A stretch of DNA of 64,000 bases, taken from assembly GCA_964589935.1 (NCBI GenBank), contig CAZPVD010000004.1, positions 1-64,000 on the forward strand, given 5' to 3'. The DNA is from VHCN01 sp964589935 (GTDB lineage Bacteria > Verrucomicrobiota > Verrucomicrobiia > Limisphaerales > VHCN01). The notes beneath the pieces are model-generated. The model was not told the DNA's origin and searched no databases. It saw nothing but the letters and a program-made list of their open reading frames with translations. Of this stretch, positions 27,609-34,235 are shown in pieces (position 1 is the stretch's first letter; each line of letters begins with the position of its first letter). A program made the position numbers and the translations under genes.

Positions 27609-27638
27609 ACTGCTAACGCCCACTGCTAACACTGCTAC
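27609..27638. repeat. Putative integrase arm sites, left end
   Basis: ACTGCTAAC occurs at 27609-27617 and 27622-27630, with the partial copy ACTGCTAC at 27631-27638. Related copies lie at the other end, inside the integrase start region (42690-42710), and just outside attR (ACCGCTAAC, 42876-42884). Short direct repeats flanking an attachment core are typical recombinase arm-type sites. Confidence 0.55.
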
Positions 27639-27741
27639 GGATTTCAAGGACGTTCGTGGAGTTCAAAAGTGTTGCTTGCATAGCGATGCGGCACAAGCTT
27701 CCCGATTCGACAAGGCCTCGCCTGCTAGGTAGTCTGCGGTA

Positions 27742-28152
27742 GTGAAGGCAACTCTAGCAGAGCAAATCGCGAGGCGGGCGCACGCGGGCCAGTTGCGGCG
27801 CGGCGGTGCCCCTTACATCGTCCACCCGGAGGCGGTGGCCAAGGCCGTCGCAGGCGATCCCGACGCGGAAGCCGTCGCGTGGCTGCATGACGTGATCGAG
27901 GACTGCGGCGAGACGCGCGAATCGCTGCTCGCGGCGGGCATTCCAGAGCACGTCGTCGCGGCGGTGGAGGCGTTGACCCATTCCGAAGACGAGGATTACG
28001 ACGCAGCCATCAAGCGCGCGGCGGCGAATCCGCTGGCCCGCAAGGTGAAGATCGCCGACATCCGCGACAATCTCGCCAGCGGCGGGCTTTCCGCCAGCGG
28101 AGTCGCCAAGCGCGAGCGCGCCCTAAAAATACTTCTCAACGGCGAGGGTTAG
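27742..28152 (+). CDS. Small HD-domain (p)ppGpp hydrolase-like protein
   Basis: This stand-alone HD phosphohydrolase of 136 residues resembles the hydrolase domain of RelA/SpoT and small alarmone hydrolases (MESH1 type). The signatures are in order: GQLRRGGAPYIVHPEAVA (substrate and first His), VAWLHDVIEDC (HD metal pair plus Glu-Asp) and VKIADIRDNL (distal Asp and Asn). No synthetase or TGS domain follows. It would hydrolyse alarmones or other nucleotides in the cytoplasm; the substrate is inference. GTG at 27742 is the start. It is the first gene inside attL, before the mini-protein array, and could adjust growth state or counter toxic alarmones. Confidence 0.8.
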   Translation: MKATLAEQIARRAHAGQLRRGGAPYIVHPEAVAKAVAGDPDAEAVAWLHDVIEDCGETRESLLAAGIPEHVVAAVEALTHSEDEDYDAAIKRAAANPLARKVKIADIRDNLASGGLSASGVAKRERALKILLNGEG

Positions 28153-28212
28153 ACCGCCGATGTCCGACGTGCCTTGATACGCTCAGGCCGTGAACATGAA
28201 AGGAAACAAAAC

Positions 28213-28404
28213 ATGAACAGCGAAAGCGACAATCCCGACTCGAAGCCGCAGGAACAGTCCAAGGGCGTGCCACCGCCCGGTGCCGTGCGGTTCTACTTCG
28301 CCCGCGACGCCACGGTGGAGCAGATGGCCGAACATCTTGAGGAAGTCATCGGCAAGGCCGAGGCTGACACCACATCAGACCCAAAGAAGCCGATTCGGTT
28401 TTGA
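28213..28404 (+). CDS. Mini-protein 1 of tandem paralogous array
   Basis: The protein has 63 residues; AGGA lies about 9 bases before the ATG. A disordered acidic N-terminus (SESDNPDSKPQEQSKG) precedes the shared core VRFYFARDATVEQMAEHL and a short helical, charged tail. The core recurs in the next three genes, so this is the most diverged member of a family of four. The conserved EQM and His suggest a small helix-turn unit that may bind a partner protein; function unknown. It is separated from the next copy by 13 bases, unlike the later ATGA-coupled copies. Confidence 0.65.
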   Translation: MNSESDNPDSKPQEQSKGVPPPGAVRFYFARDATVEQMAEHLEEVIGKAEADTTSDPKKPIRF

Positions 28405-28417
28405 ATCTCCACAAAAC

Positions 28418-28615
28418 ATGAGCAACGACACAACCAAGACTCCGCAGGTTCAGGACGACGACCCGAAGCCGTCCGGTGTTGTCCGCGTCAACTTTCCGCG
28501 CGACTGGTCGTATGAGCAGATGGCCGCGCACATTCGCGAGTGGGGCAGGAAAAACAGGCTCGAACGCGAGGCTTGGGAAGCACGTCAGGCAGCGAAGAAG
28601 GAAAAGAACCCATGA
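28418..28615 (+). CDS. Mini-protein 2 of tandem paralogous array
   Basis: The protein has 65 residues: an acidic linker with DDDPKPSG, the core VRVNFPRDWSYEQMAAHI, then a charged helix ending EARQAAKKEKNP. The DNA encoding the core is almost identical to that of copy 3, with three synonymous differences over about 84 bases, showing a recent duplication under protein-level constraint. Its stop codon overlaps the start of copy 3 (ATGA). I recognise no family. Function unknown. Confidence 0.7.
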   Translation: MSNDTTKTPQVQDDDPKPSGVVRVNFPRDWSYEQMAAHIREWGRKNRLEREAWEARQAAKKEKNP

Positions 28616-28812
28616 GCAACCCGAACGACCCCAAAACACCGGCACCATCTGACGACGACCCGAAGCCGTCCGGTGTTGTCCGCGTCAACTTTCCGCGCGA
28701 TTGGTCGTATGAGCAAATGGCCGCGCACATCCGCAAGATGGGCGAGGACGCCGAAGCCAGAAGAAAGGCTTGGGAAGCGCGGCAGGCGGCGAAGAAGGAA
28801 AAGAACCCATGA
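28612..28812 (+). CDS. Mini-protein 3 of tandem paralogous array
   Basis: The protein has 66 residues and is nearly the same as copy 2 in its linker, core (VRVNFPRDWSYEQMAAHI) and C-terminal end (EARQAAKKEKNP). Between core and end the helix differs (RKMGEDAEARRKAW against REWGRKNRLEREAW). Both its start and stop are shared with neighbours through ATGA overlaps. The leader MSNPNDPKTPAPSDDD is nearly identical to that of copy 4, so duplication units span gene boundaries. Confidence 0.7.
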   Translation: MSNPNDPKTPAPSDDDPKPSGVVRVNFPRDWSYEQMAAHIRKMGEDAEARRKAWEARQAAKKEKNP

Positions 28813-29039
28813 GCAACCCGAACGACCCCAAAGCACCGGCACCATCTGACGACGACCCGAAGCCGCCGAATCTCGTGCGGTTTCAGTTCCCGCGTGGCGC
28901 AACACCGGAGCAGATGGCCGCGCACCTTCAGGAAACGATCAAGAAGGCGCACGCCGAAGACGAAGCGTGGAAGGCGCGTCAGGTGGCGAAGAAGGCCGCG
29001 CCACCGTCCACAACGCCCGAAACACCAGCCAACCCATGA
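28809..29039 (+). CDS. Mini-protein 4 of tandem paralogous array
   Basis: The protein has 76 residues. Its leader (MSNPNDPKAPAPSDDD) is almost that of copy 3, but the core is VRFQFPRGATPEQMAAHL, closer to copy 1, and the C-terminus is an Ala/Pro/Thr-rich tail (KKAAPPSTTPETPANP). Copy 4 thus combines features of both subtypes, which suggests recombination or unequal duplication within the array. It is ATGA-coupled to the KTSC gene that follows, so the array and the KTSC protein are translated as one chain of reinitiation events. Confidence 0.7.
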   Translation: MSNPNDPKAPAPSDDDPKPPNLVRFQFPRGATPEQMAAHLQETIKKAHAEDEAWKARQVAKKAAPPSTTPETPANP

Positions 29040-29251
29040 GCAGAACACCCGTTACCTCATCCAACCTCAAGGCGGTCGGTTACGACCCGGCCACGAGCAC
29101 GCTCGAAATCGAATTCCAGCACGGCGACATCTACCAGTATTTCAACGTGCCCAAGGCGCGTTACGCCGGGCTGATGGATGCGTCCTCGAAGGGCGAGTAT
29201 TTCGACGCCCACATCAAGAAGGCGGGCTACGATTACGAAAAAGTCGGGTAG
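29036..29251 (+). CDS. KTSC domain protein
   Basis: A 71-residue protein that is almost entirely one KTSC domain. The characteristic run is SSNLKAVGYDPATSTLEIEF, then GDIYQYFNVPKARYAGLMDA, SSKGEYFDAHIKKAGYDYEKV. KTSC domains occur as small stand-alone proteins in phages and bacteria and as the C-terminal domain of some lysyl-tRNA synthetases; their function is not known to me, though nucleic-acid contact is often suggested. The start overlaps mini-protein 4 (ATGA). It is the last member of the coupled array. Confidence 0.85.
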   Translation: MSRTPVTSSNLKAVGYDPATSTLEIEFQHGDIYQYFNVPKARYAGLMDASSKGEYFDAHIKKAGYDYEKVG

Positions 29252-29320
29252 GCTTGTCCGCTCCCCCGCTGTCTGCTTACAATCGGGTTGCGCCTCTCAA
29301 CCCACTCAACCAAACCCGCC

Positions 29321-30361
29321 ATGTCCATCGTCTCCCTCGATCAAAAGCGCCAGCGCGTGAAGGTTGCCGAGTTTGAACTCGACAACGAAATCGTCTTTCA
29401 ATTCCTCGACAAGCAGCCCGAAGCCGCGCGCGACGACCTGTTCACCCGCGCCCTCTACATCGGCGTCCTCGCGCTCATGGAAGACCGCCTCGCCGCCTTC
29501 CTCGCCAAGACGCAGAACCAGCTCGGCACGGAACTCGAACACCTCAAGCTGCTGTTCGACCTCAAGAAGCAACTGTTCTACCAGACTACGCAGAAGGGGG
29601 CCGTGGCCGAGGACGAGATTGCCGCCGTGCTGCGCGAATACACCGGGTCACGCGGCTGGAAGGACGCCATCGAGCTGACCGGCGCAACCGTGGGCGCGCT
29701 GCCGCGCAACAAAACCGGCGACATCGTGTGCCAACTGGACGGGAACGAGGACAGGAAGCTCGTCATCGAGTGCAAGTTCAACAAGTCGCTCAAGCTTGGT
29801 GAAATTGACGGCAAGGACGTGTTCAAGAACCGCTCGGACACGGCATGGAGCCAGCTCCTTGAAGCGCAGGCCAACCGCGACGGGCGCGTCAGCCTGATTG
29901 TGTTCGACGCGAACCTCGTGGACGCGGCGCTCACGCGCGAGGTGGACGCCGTGAGCTTTGTTCCCGGCATCGGCTTCATCGCCATCGTGGACTCGCTCAA
30001 AAATGATTACCGCCCGTTGCTGATCGCCTACAGCCTCGCGCGGCAGATCGCCGTCGCCGCCAAGCCGGTGAAGCTCGACGACAAGCTTATGGCGCTGCTC
30101 GTGCGGCGGCTGATCCAGTCCGTGAGCACCTGTCTGGAAGTGCGCCGCCTCGTCGAGCAGAACATCGAGACGAATCAGGAGATTCTGCGGCAGCTCAACA
30201 AGTCGCTGCTGCTGCTCGAATTCACGCAGAAGTATTTCCAACGCTTCCTCGCAACCGGGACGTTGACGACGAACGACCTGCTGGATTTCTACCAAGGCGA
30301 GGACATCAAGGAGCAGTTCAAGGAAGTCGAGAAGGACATCTCGAAATTGGGCAAGGCGTAG
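29321..30361 (+). CDS. Predicted PD-(D/E)xK nuclease-fold protein
   Basis: The protein has 346 residues. The central domain (about 90-200) has the restriction-endonuclease-like arrangement: an acidic helix (AVAEDEIAAVL, Glu 97/99), Asp 134 in KTGDIVCQL and Glu 150-Cys-Lys 152 in LVIECKFNK. The N-terminus is helical (FQFLDKQPEAARDDLF, ALMEDRLAAFLAK). The C-terminal 90 residues are helical and coiled-coil-like (RRLVEQNIETNQEILRQLNKSLLLLEF). It is likely a metal-dependent DNA nuclease or a catalytically inactive relative that multimerises through the C-terminal helices. It lies 70 bases after the KTSC gene and is convergent with the restriction-methyltransferase, 55 bases apart. Confidence 0.68.
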   Translation: MSIVSLDQKRQRVKVAEFELDNEIVFQFLDKQPEAARDDLFTRALYIGVLALMEDRLAAFLAKTQNQLGTELEHLKLLFDLKKQLFYQTTQKGAVAEDEIAAVLREYTGSRGWKDAIELTGATVGALPRNKTGDIVCQLDGNEDRKLVIECKFNKSLKLGEIDGKDVFKNRSDTAWSQLLEAQANRDGRVSLIVFDANLVDAALTREVDAVSFVPGIGFIAIVDSLKNDYRPLLIAYSLARQIAVAAKPVKLDDKLMALLVRRLIQSVSTCLEVRRLVEQNIETNQEILRQLNKSLLLLEFTQKYFQRFLATGTLTTNDLLDFYQGEDIKEQFKEVEKDISKLGKA

Positions 30362-30415
30362 CGCCAGTTTTCAGTTCGGCGGGGAGTTGGGCTGCCAAGC
30401 CGGGGTGCCGTATTC

Positions 30416-33400
30416 CTAAACCACCACGGGAAACTTCTGAACAATCTTCTCCGTTTCAACACTTACAGTGCAAACGCGACGCAGCAACTCGATGACGTTC
30501 TCCTTGTGGTCGGCAAAACGATAAGTGTCAAATTTCTCTGCCACGGTGGGGTCGCTGATTTTGTGTTCCTTCCACTGGTCGAGCACCCATTCGAGCGCGC
30601 TGCGGTTGCCGAGTTTGTAATCCCACGCGGCGGGCGGAATGCCGCTCAATGATGTGGTGGCATCCACAACGATGACGCCAGCGGCCTTGTCGGCTTTGAG
30701 CTTGGGCTTCAGTTTCGGTTTCTCGTCGAGCAGGGGCACGGGATGGAGGCGTTCATCCGGCATCAAGTCGGCCTGCTCGCTGGCGGCTTCTTTGCGGTCG
30801 TGGCGTTTCAGCGGGAACAGCGCGGCTTGCTCGTAACCGAGATGCAATTCCATGAGCGCCTTACCCCACTTCGCCCACTGGTTGAAATTCTCGTAGAACG
30901 GCAGTCGTGGGAATTCACGCTTGAGGTTGATCTCGTATTTTGCGCGGTAGGCCGGGTGGTGCAGCACGGCGTAGGTGTAGTGAAAGATGTCGAGCTTGGT
31001 GATCTTCGCGTCGCCGTAGCGCTGCCGGAACTGCTTCAAGCTCCATTCGGTGATGTTGTCCTGGCGCTTGCCTTCCTCGTCGTAACGATAGAGGGGGAGG
31101 CATTGCGTTGCGTCTGGACAAAAGATGTCCAGACTGGGCACGCACTTGGACGAAAAGGTGGCAAACGCCCCACGCTTTCCACGCGAACAAAGGATCACCG
31201 TGTTGTCCAGATTGCCGAGTTCGCCAAAAATTCTCGGCAACAGGTAACGAACTTCATTCAGTTGACCGGAGTAGTAGAGAAGTCGTTTTGTGAGCGGACG
31301 GTAGAGGGTTTCGATCACACGCTCCGGCTCAAACTTGAAGCGTTCTCCTCGCTCCAAGCTCTGTTTTACAGCACGAGTCCATTTAATCGCGCAGTTCAGT
31401 TCTTTCGGATCAGCGACACCTTTCAGCTTTCTTACGTCTGCGTTGTAAATGTCAATCAGGTGGCGGACTTTTGCCCGGAGGTTCCTGCCATCGGTGTCAT
31501 AAACCCACTCGTCTCGGTTTGTGACAACCCCCAGTGAGTTGAGGGCGAATACCACGCGTGCTTCGCCAGCGACAGTTCCGCGCTTCACTGCGACTGGCAG
31601 AAGGCTTTTGTAGTCGCTGGTATCCATGTCTAGCCAGTTGCCATCCGCATCCGGCTCGATCCTTGTCATGTCTAACATTTCAATTTTCCCTGTGCTGAGA
31701 AGTTTCAACTTCGCGTCGCGCGAAGCGTCATCCGGCAAGGCGGCGTAATTGATTGCAGCCGCACTTTCCGCTCTTCCTGTCTTGACTAGAAACATGATGG
31801 CGACGCCCGTGCTGATGCCGAACACGTTGGCCTTTCCAGCGACGGGGTTTTTGTAATCGCCGCCGAGGTCAACGACGTAGATGTGACCAAACTCGCGCGC
31901 GACGGTTTTGCGGAAACCGTCGTAAGTGCGCGAATCAATGAACGAACGGTTGCAGATAAAGGCGACAATGCCTTGTTCGGCGATCCGGTCGCTGGCCCAC
32001 CGAATGAAGCGCGAATACATATCATAAACCTTCGTCTTCTGCGCGGTGCTGGCGGCGATGTAGGTGGCCTTGATTTGGCGGTCAATGTGATCGTAAGTGC
32101 GATTCTTGTTGTTGTCGTTTTCGTTCTGCTGATTGGCGTTATAGGGCGGGTTGCCGATGACGACGCTGATTTTCCGCTTGTTCTGCTCCTTGATGCGACG
32201 GGTGTTTTCCACGCTCAACCCTTCGAGCTGCCCTTGCACATTCACGTTCAAACCCTCGATGTTGTCGAGGGTGTCCACGAAGCAAATGTTCTCGAACGGC
32301 GCGTAAGCTTCCATCTTGGCCGCGTAGGTGATCTCAATGTTCAGATTGGCGATGTAGTAGGGCAGAATGGCGATTTCGTTGGCGTGAATTTCGCCCTTGT
32401 ATTTGCGTGCGAGGACTTCGCGCGGGAGGTATTCAATGATGTCGCAAACATAGGTGCCCGTGCCCGTGGCGGGGTCGAGGATTTCCACGTTTGAATCCGC
32501 CAGCCCGCGTTTGAAATGCCTGCCGAGGAGCGTGTCCGTCGAGCGGATCATAAAATCAACGATTTCATTTGGAGTGTAAAAGATACCGAGGCGGTCGGCC
32601 CCTTTCGGGTTGTAAGCGCGGTAAAAATTCTCGTAGATGACTTTGAGGAAAGTTTGTTTCTCCCGATAGCTGACGATGCTGGTCGCATGGGCCTTGATAC
32701 ATTCGTAATAATGTTTGATCTGACCAAGCGTGTCGCGTTTTGTTTGTCCGGTGAAAAACGTGGCTTCAACCTGACGCAGTTCTCGCGCGATGCTGTTTTC
32801 GTCGAGAAGTTGCGTGTCGCTGTAGATGGAAAGGAAAATTTCCTCGGTGAGAATATGCTGGATAAGCATTTCATCCACGTCGTCCGGGGTGACGGCTGGA
32901 TTGATGGCGCTCCGGCAGACATGGAGGAAACTTTCGCGCCGCTGCCGGAAGGGAGCGTTCGTCCTGCCCTGTTGGAGAATCATGCTCCTCAAAGTGGCGA
33001 CGATGTTGGGTATGTCCTGCTTGAAGCGTTCTACGGCCTCCTTGAACTCACGCACTTCTGGATGTTCAAAACTGACGAAGGTGCTGAGAAGTTCGTCGAA
33101 AGCTTCGTCTTCGCCAAACGGCGCGGTGAGGATGCGCTGGCCATTCTGATACAGGATTGCGGTTTGGGAGTCCTCGAAAAGCATGTTCGAGTCGGGATAA
33201 CCCTTGTCGAATTTCTTTGCGATTTCTACTGGAAGGTCGTCATCGGTATCTTTGCTCTCCCAAAAGCCGTAGTCGAGACGAAGGATGTTTTTGAGCGTGC
33301 CATCTGGCGTAACCTTCTTTTGGCGGCGGGGATTGTAGTAGTCCATTTCTGCAACAAGCAACAGATCGCGAGGGCGAGCATAGGCGTTGATGAGGTTATA

Positions 33401-33499
33401 GACGGCAACCCGAATGGCTGATTCCTTGGTGCTGCCGCCAAACCGAATGATTCGATCCACCTCTGAACGGTAGGCTTGAATTGAAGCTATGCTGGACAT
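30416..33499 (-). CDS. Type ISP/IIG-like restriction enzyme: nuclease plus N6-adenine methyltransferase
   Basis: The protein has 1027 residues and resembles the methyltransferase half of type ISP restriction enzymes. At the N-terminus Glu 26, PD66G and WE81SK83 form a possible PD-(D/E)xK active site. A helical coupler (about 140-300) precedes the gamma-class methyltransferase: motif X (IFYTPNEIVDFMI, 307-319), motif I (DPATGTGTY, 342-350) and motif IV (NPPY, 450-453). The C-terminal half would be the target-recognition domain. No SF2 helicase (Walker A, DEAH) is present, unlike LlaGI or LlaBIII of about 1,600 residues. It should methylate adenine at one strand of an asymmetric site and perhaps cut. 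The 5' leader holds nested inverted repeats. Confidence 0.85.
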   Translation of the reverse strand: MSSIASIQAYRSEVDRIIRFGGSTKESAIRVAVYNLINAYARPRDLLLVAEMDYYNPRRQKKVTPDGTLKNILRLDYGFWESKDTDDDLPVEIAKKFDKGYPDSNMLFEDSQTAILYQNGQRILTAPFGEDEAFDELLSTFVSFEHPEVREFKEAVERFKQDIPNIVATLRSMILQQGRTNAPFRQRRESFLHVCRSAINPAVTPDDVDEMLIQHILTEEIFLSIYSDTQLLDENSIARELRQVEATFFTGQTKRDTLGQIKHYYECIKAHATSIVSYREKQTFLKVIYENFYRAYNPKGADRLGIFYTPNEIVDFMIRSTDTLLGRHFKRGLADSNVEILDPATGTGTYVCDIIEYLPREVLARKYKGEIHANEIAILPYYIANLNIEITYAAKMEAYAPFENICFVDTLDNIEGLNVNVQGQLEGLSVENTRRIKEQNKRKISVVIGNPPYNANQQNENDNNKNRTYDHIDRQIKATYIAASTAQKTKVYDMYSRFIRWASDRIAEQGIVAFICNRSFIDSRTYDGFRKTVAREFGHIYVVDLGGDYKNPVAGKANVFGISTGVAIMFLVKTGRAESAAAINYAALPDDASRDAKLKLLSTGKIEMLDMTRIEPDADGNWLDMDTSDYKSLLPVAVKRGTVAGEARVVFALNSLGVVTNRDEWVYDTDGRNLRAKVRHLIDIYNADVRKLKGVADPKELNCAIKWTRAVKQSLERGERFKFEPERVIETLYRPLTKRLLYYSGQLNEVRYLLPRIFGELGNLDNTVILCSRGKRGAFATFSSKCVPSLDIFCPDATQCLPLYRYDEEGKRQDNITEWSLKQFRQRYGDAKITKLDIFHYTYAVLHHPAYRAKYEINLKREFPRLPFYENFNQWAKWGKALMELHLGYEQAALFPLKRHDRKEAASEQADLMPDERLHPVPLLDEKPKLKPKLKADKAAGVIVVDATTSLSGIPPAAWDYKLGNRSALEWVLDQWKEHKISDPTVAEKFDTYRFADHKENVIELLRRVCTVSVETEKIVQKFPVVV

Positions 33500-33546
33500 G
33501 GGCTGTATCGCTCGCGCGTGCGATCAGCCCTGTCGGGAGGGATGGC

Positions 33547-33683
33547 TTCCTTGAAGAGATATTCGTGCCTTAAAAACGAAGGGGCGTGACCTACTCACGC
33601 CCCTCCACAGGCACGGACATGCCCTTCAAGGAACGCTTTCAGACACGCCCGATGGGGCGTGTCTTCTAGCGCCGTCCTTGAAG
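33547..33683. repeat. Nested inverted repeats with a shared, mutually exclusive arm
   Basis: Structure A has arms TTCCTTGAAG (33547-33556) with 33624-33633, CGTGCCT (33564-33570) with 33609-33615, and core AGGGGCGTGA (33580-33589) with 33595-33604. Structure B has CTTCAAGGA (33624-33632) with 33675-33683, CGCT (33634-33637) with 33668-33671, and core AGACACGCCC (33641-33650) with 33655-33664. The arm at 33624-33633 is needed by both. Read on the minus strand the A core is followed after three bases by TTTTT, so it resembles a terminator 50-130 bases ahead of the restriction gene start. Attenuator, terminator or mobile repeat are all possible. Confidence 0.75.
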
Positions 33684-33867
33684 TCGAAATTGTCCGTTTC
33701 GTGGAGGACAGCAGCCGAAGCTACGCGAAATTTTGTGTGGTTGTGGTTGTTACATCGTTTTGCTTTGCGGGAGTGTTGTAATCGAAGCGGACTTCGGGAA
33801 CAAGCCAAGTTCACCGGAATTCAGGGAACCATTGTAACGGATTCCCACATCGCGGGTAGGCTTCCCG

Positions 33868-34235
33868 GTTAAAAATACATCATTGTTGTTCATGTTTTTG
33901 ATACAATAGGCAAAATCCGTCCGCATCTTGAGTTCAGATGATTTTACTTGTTTGCGGTAGGCGAACGCAGTCGCTTAGTGGAGATTATCCCTCGATGCTG
34001 GCTACCCAATCAGAAGTTTTGCGCTCGTGGGGTGTTCCTGCCGTGACGGCGTGACAATGCCGGTAAATGCGGGCGATTCGCGCAATTCCGTGCCGTGACA
34101 TTGCCGTGACATTTTCCACCGTCTGCCGTGACAGCGCGCTCGGCGTCACGGATGCCCGCACGATTTGTCACGGATTGTCACGGATGGCAAACAGCGGTTT
34201 CACCCGCGCCCGACCGTGGTTGTCACGGCGTCACG
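33868..34235. other. Candidate replication origin: AT-rich block plus two-armed iteron array
   Basis: The non-coding stretch downstream of the DUF3631 ATPase gene begins with an AT-rich block at 33868-33920 (possible unwinding element). About 120 bases later comes a dense set of 8-bp repeats. The primase-ATPase-HTH genes immediately to the right make this the natural origin of the island. A transcription-control region for the flanking genes is the alternative. Bases 33684-33867 between the hairpins and this block show nothing clear. Confidence 0.55.
34041..34235. repeat. Iterons CCGTGACA in two inverted blocks
   Basis: Forward copies of CCGTGACA, some with one or two changes, start at 34041, 34049, 34093, 34104 and 34126. 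Inverted copies (TGTCACGG) start at 34144, 34166, 34176, 34221 and 34229. All forward copies lie left of all inverted ones. Several spacings are 10, 11 or 22 bases, placing sites on the same DNA face. The last two overlap the end of the DUF3631 gene. Confidence 0.8.

Larger units (their letters stand above)
28418..29036 (+). repeat. 197-bp tandem DNA repeat underlying the mini-protein array
   Basis: The segment GACGACGACCCGAAGCCG recurs at 28454, 28651 and 28848, exactly 197 bases apart each time. As 197 is one less than 3 x 66, each unit shifts the frame by one base, which matches the ATGA overlaps between the genes. Copies 2-3 are nearly identical in the core and copies 3-4 in the leader. 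Confidence 0.85.

Noticed and set aside
28418..29036. CRISPR-like array
   Set aside because: The 197-bp repeats are contiguous coding units with matching reading frames, not short repeats with unique spacers.
31883..33421. Plus-strand frames of 203 and 301 codons
   Set aside because: Antisense to the restriction-methyltransferase, whose motifs X, I and IV are unambiguous.
34041..34235. CRISPR or ordinary promoter operators
   Set aside because: The repeats are 8 bases, occur in both orientations and have no spacers of constant length; the number and phasing fit iterons better.
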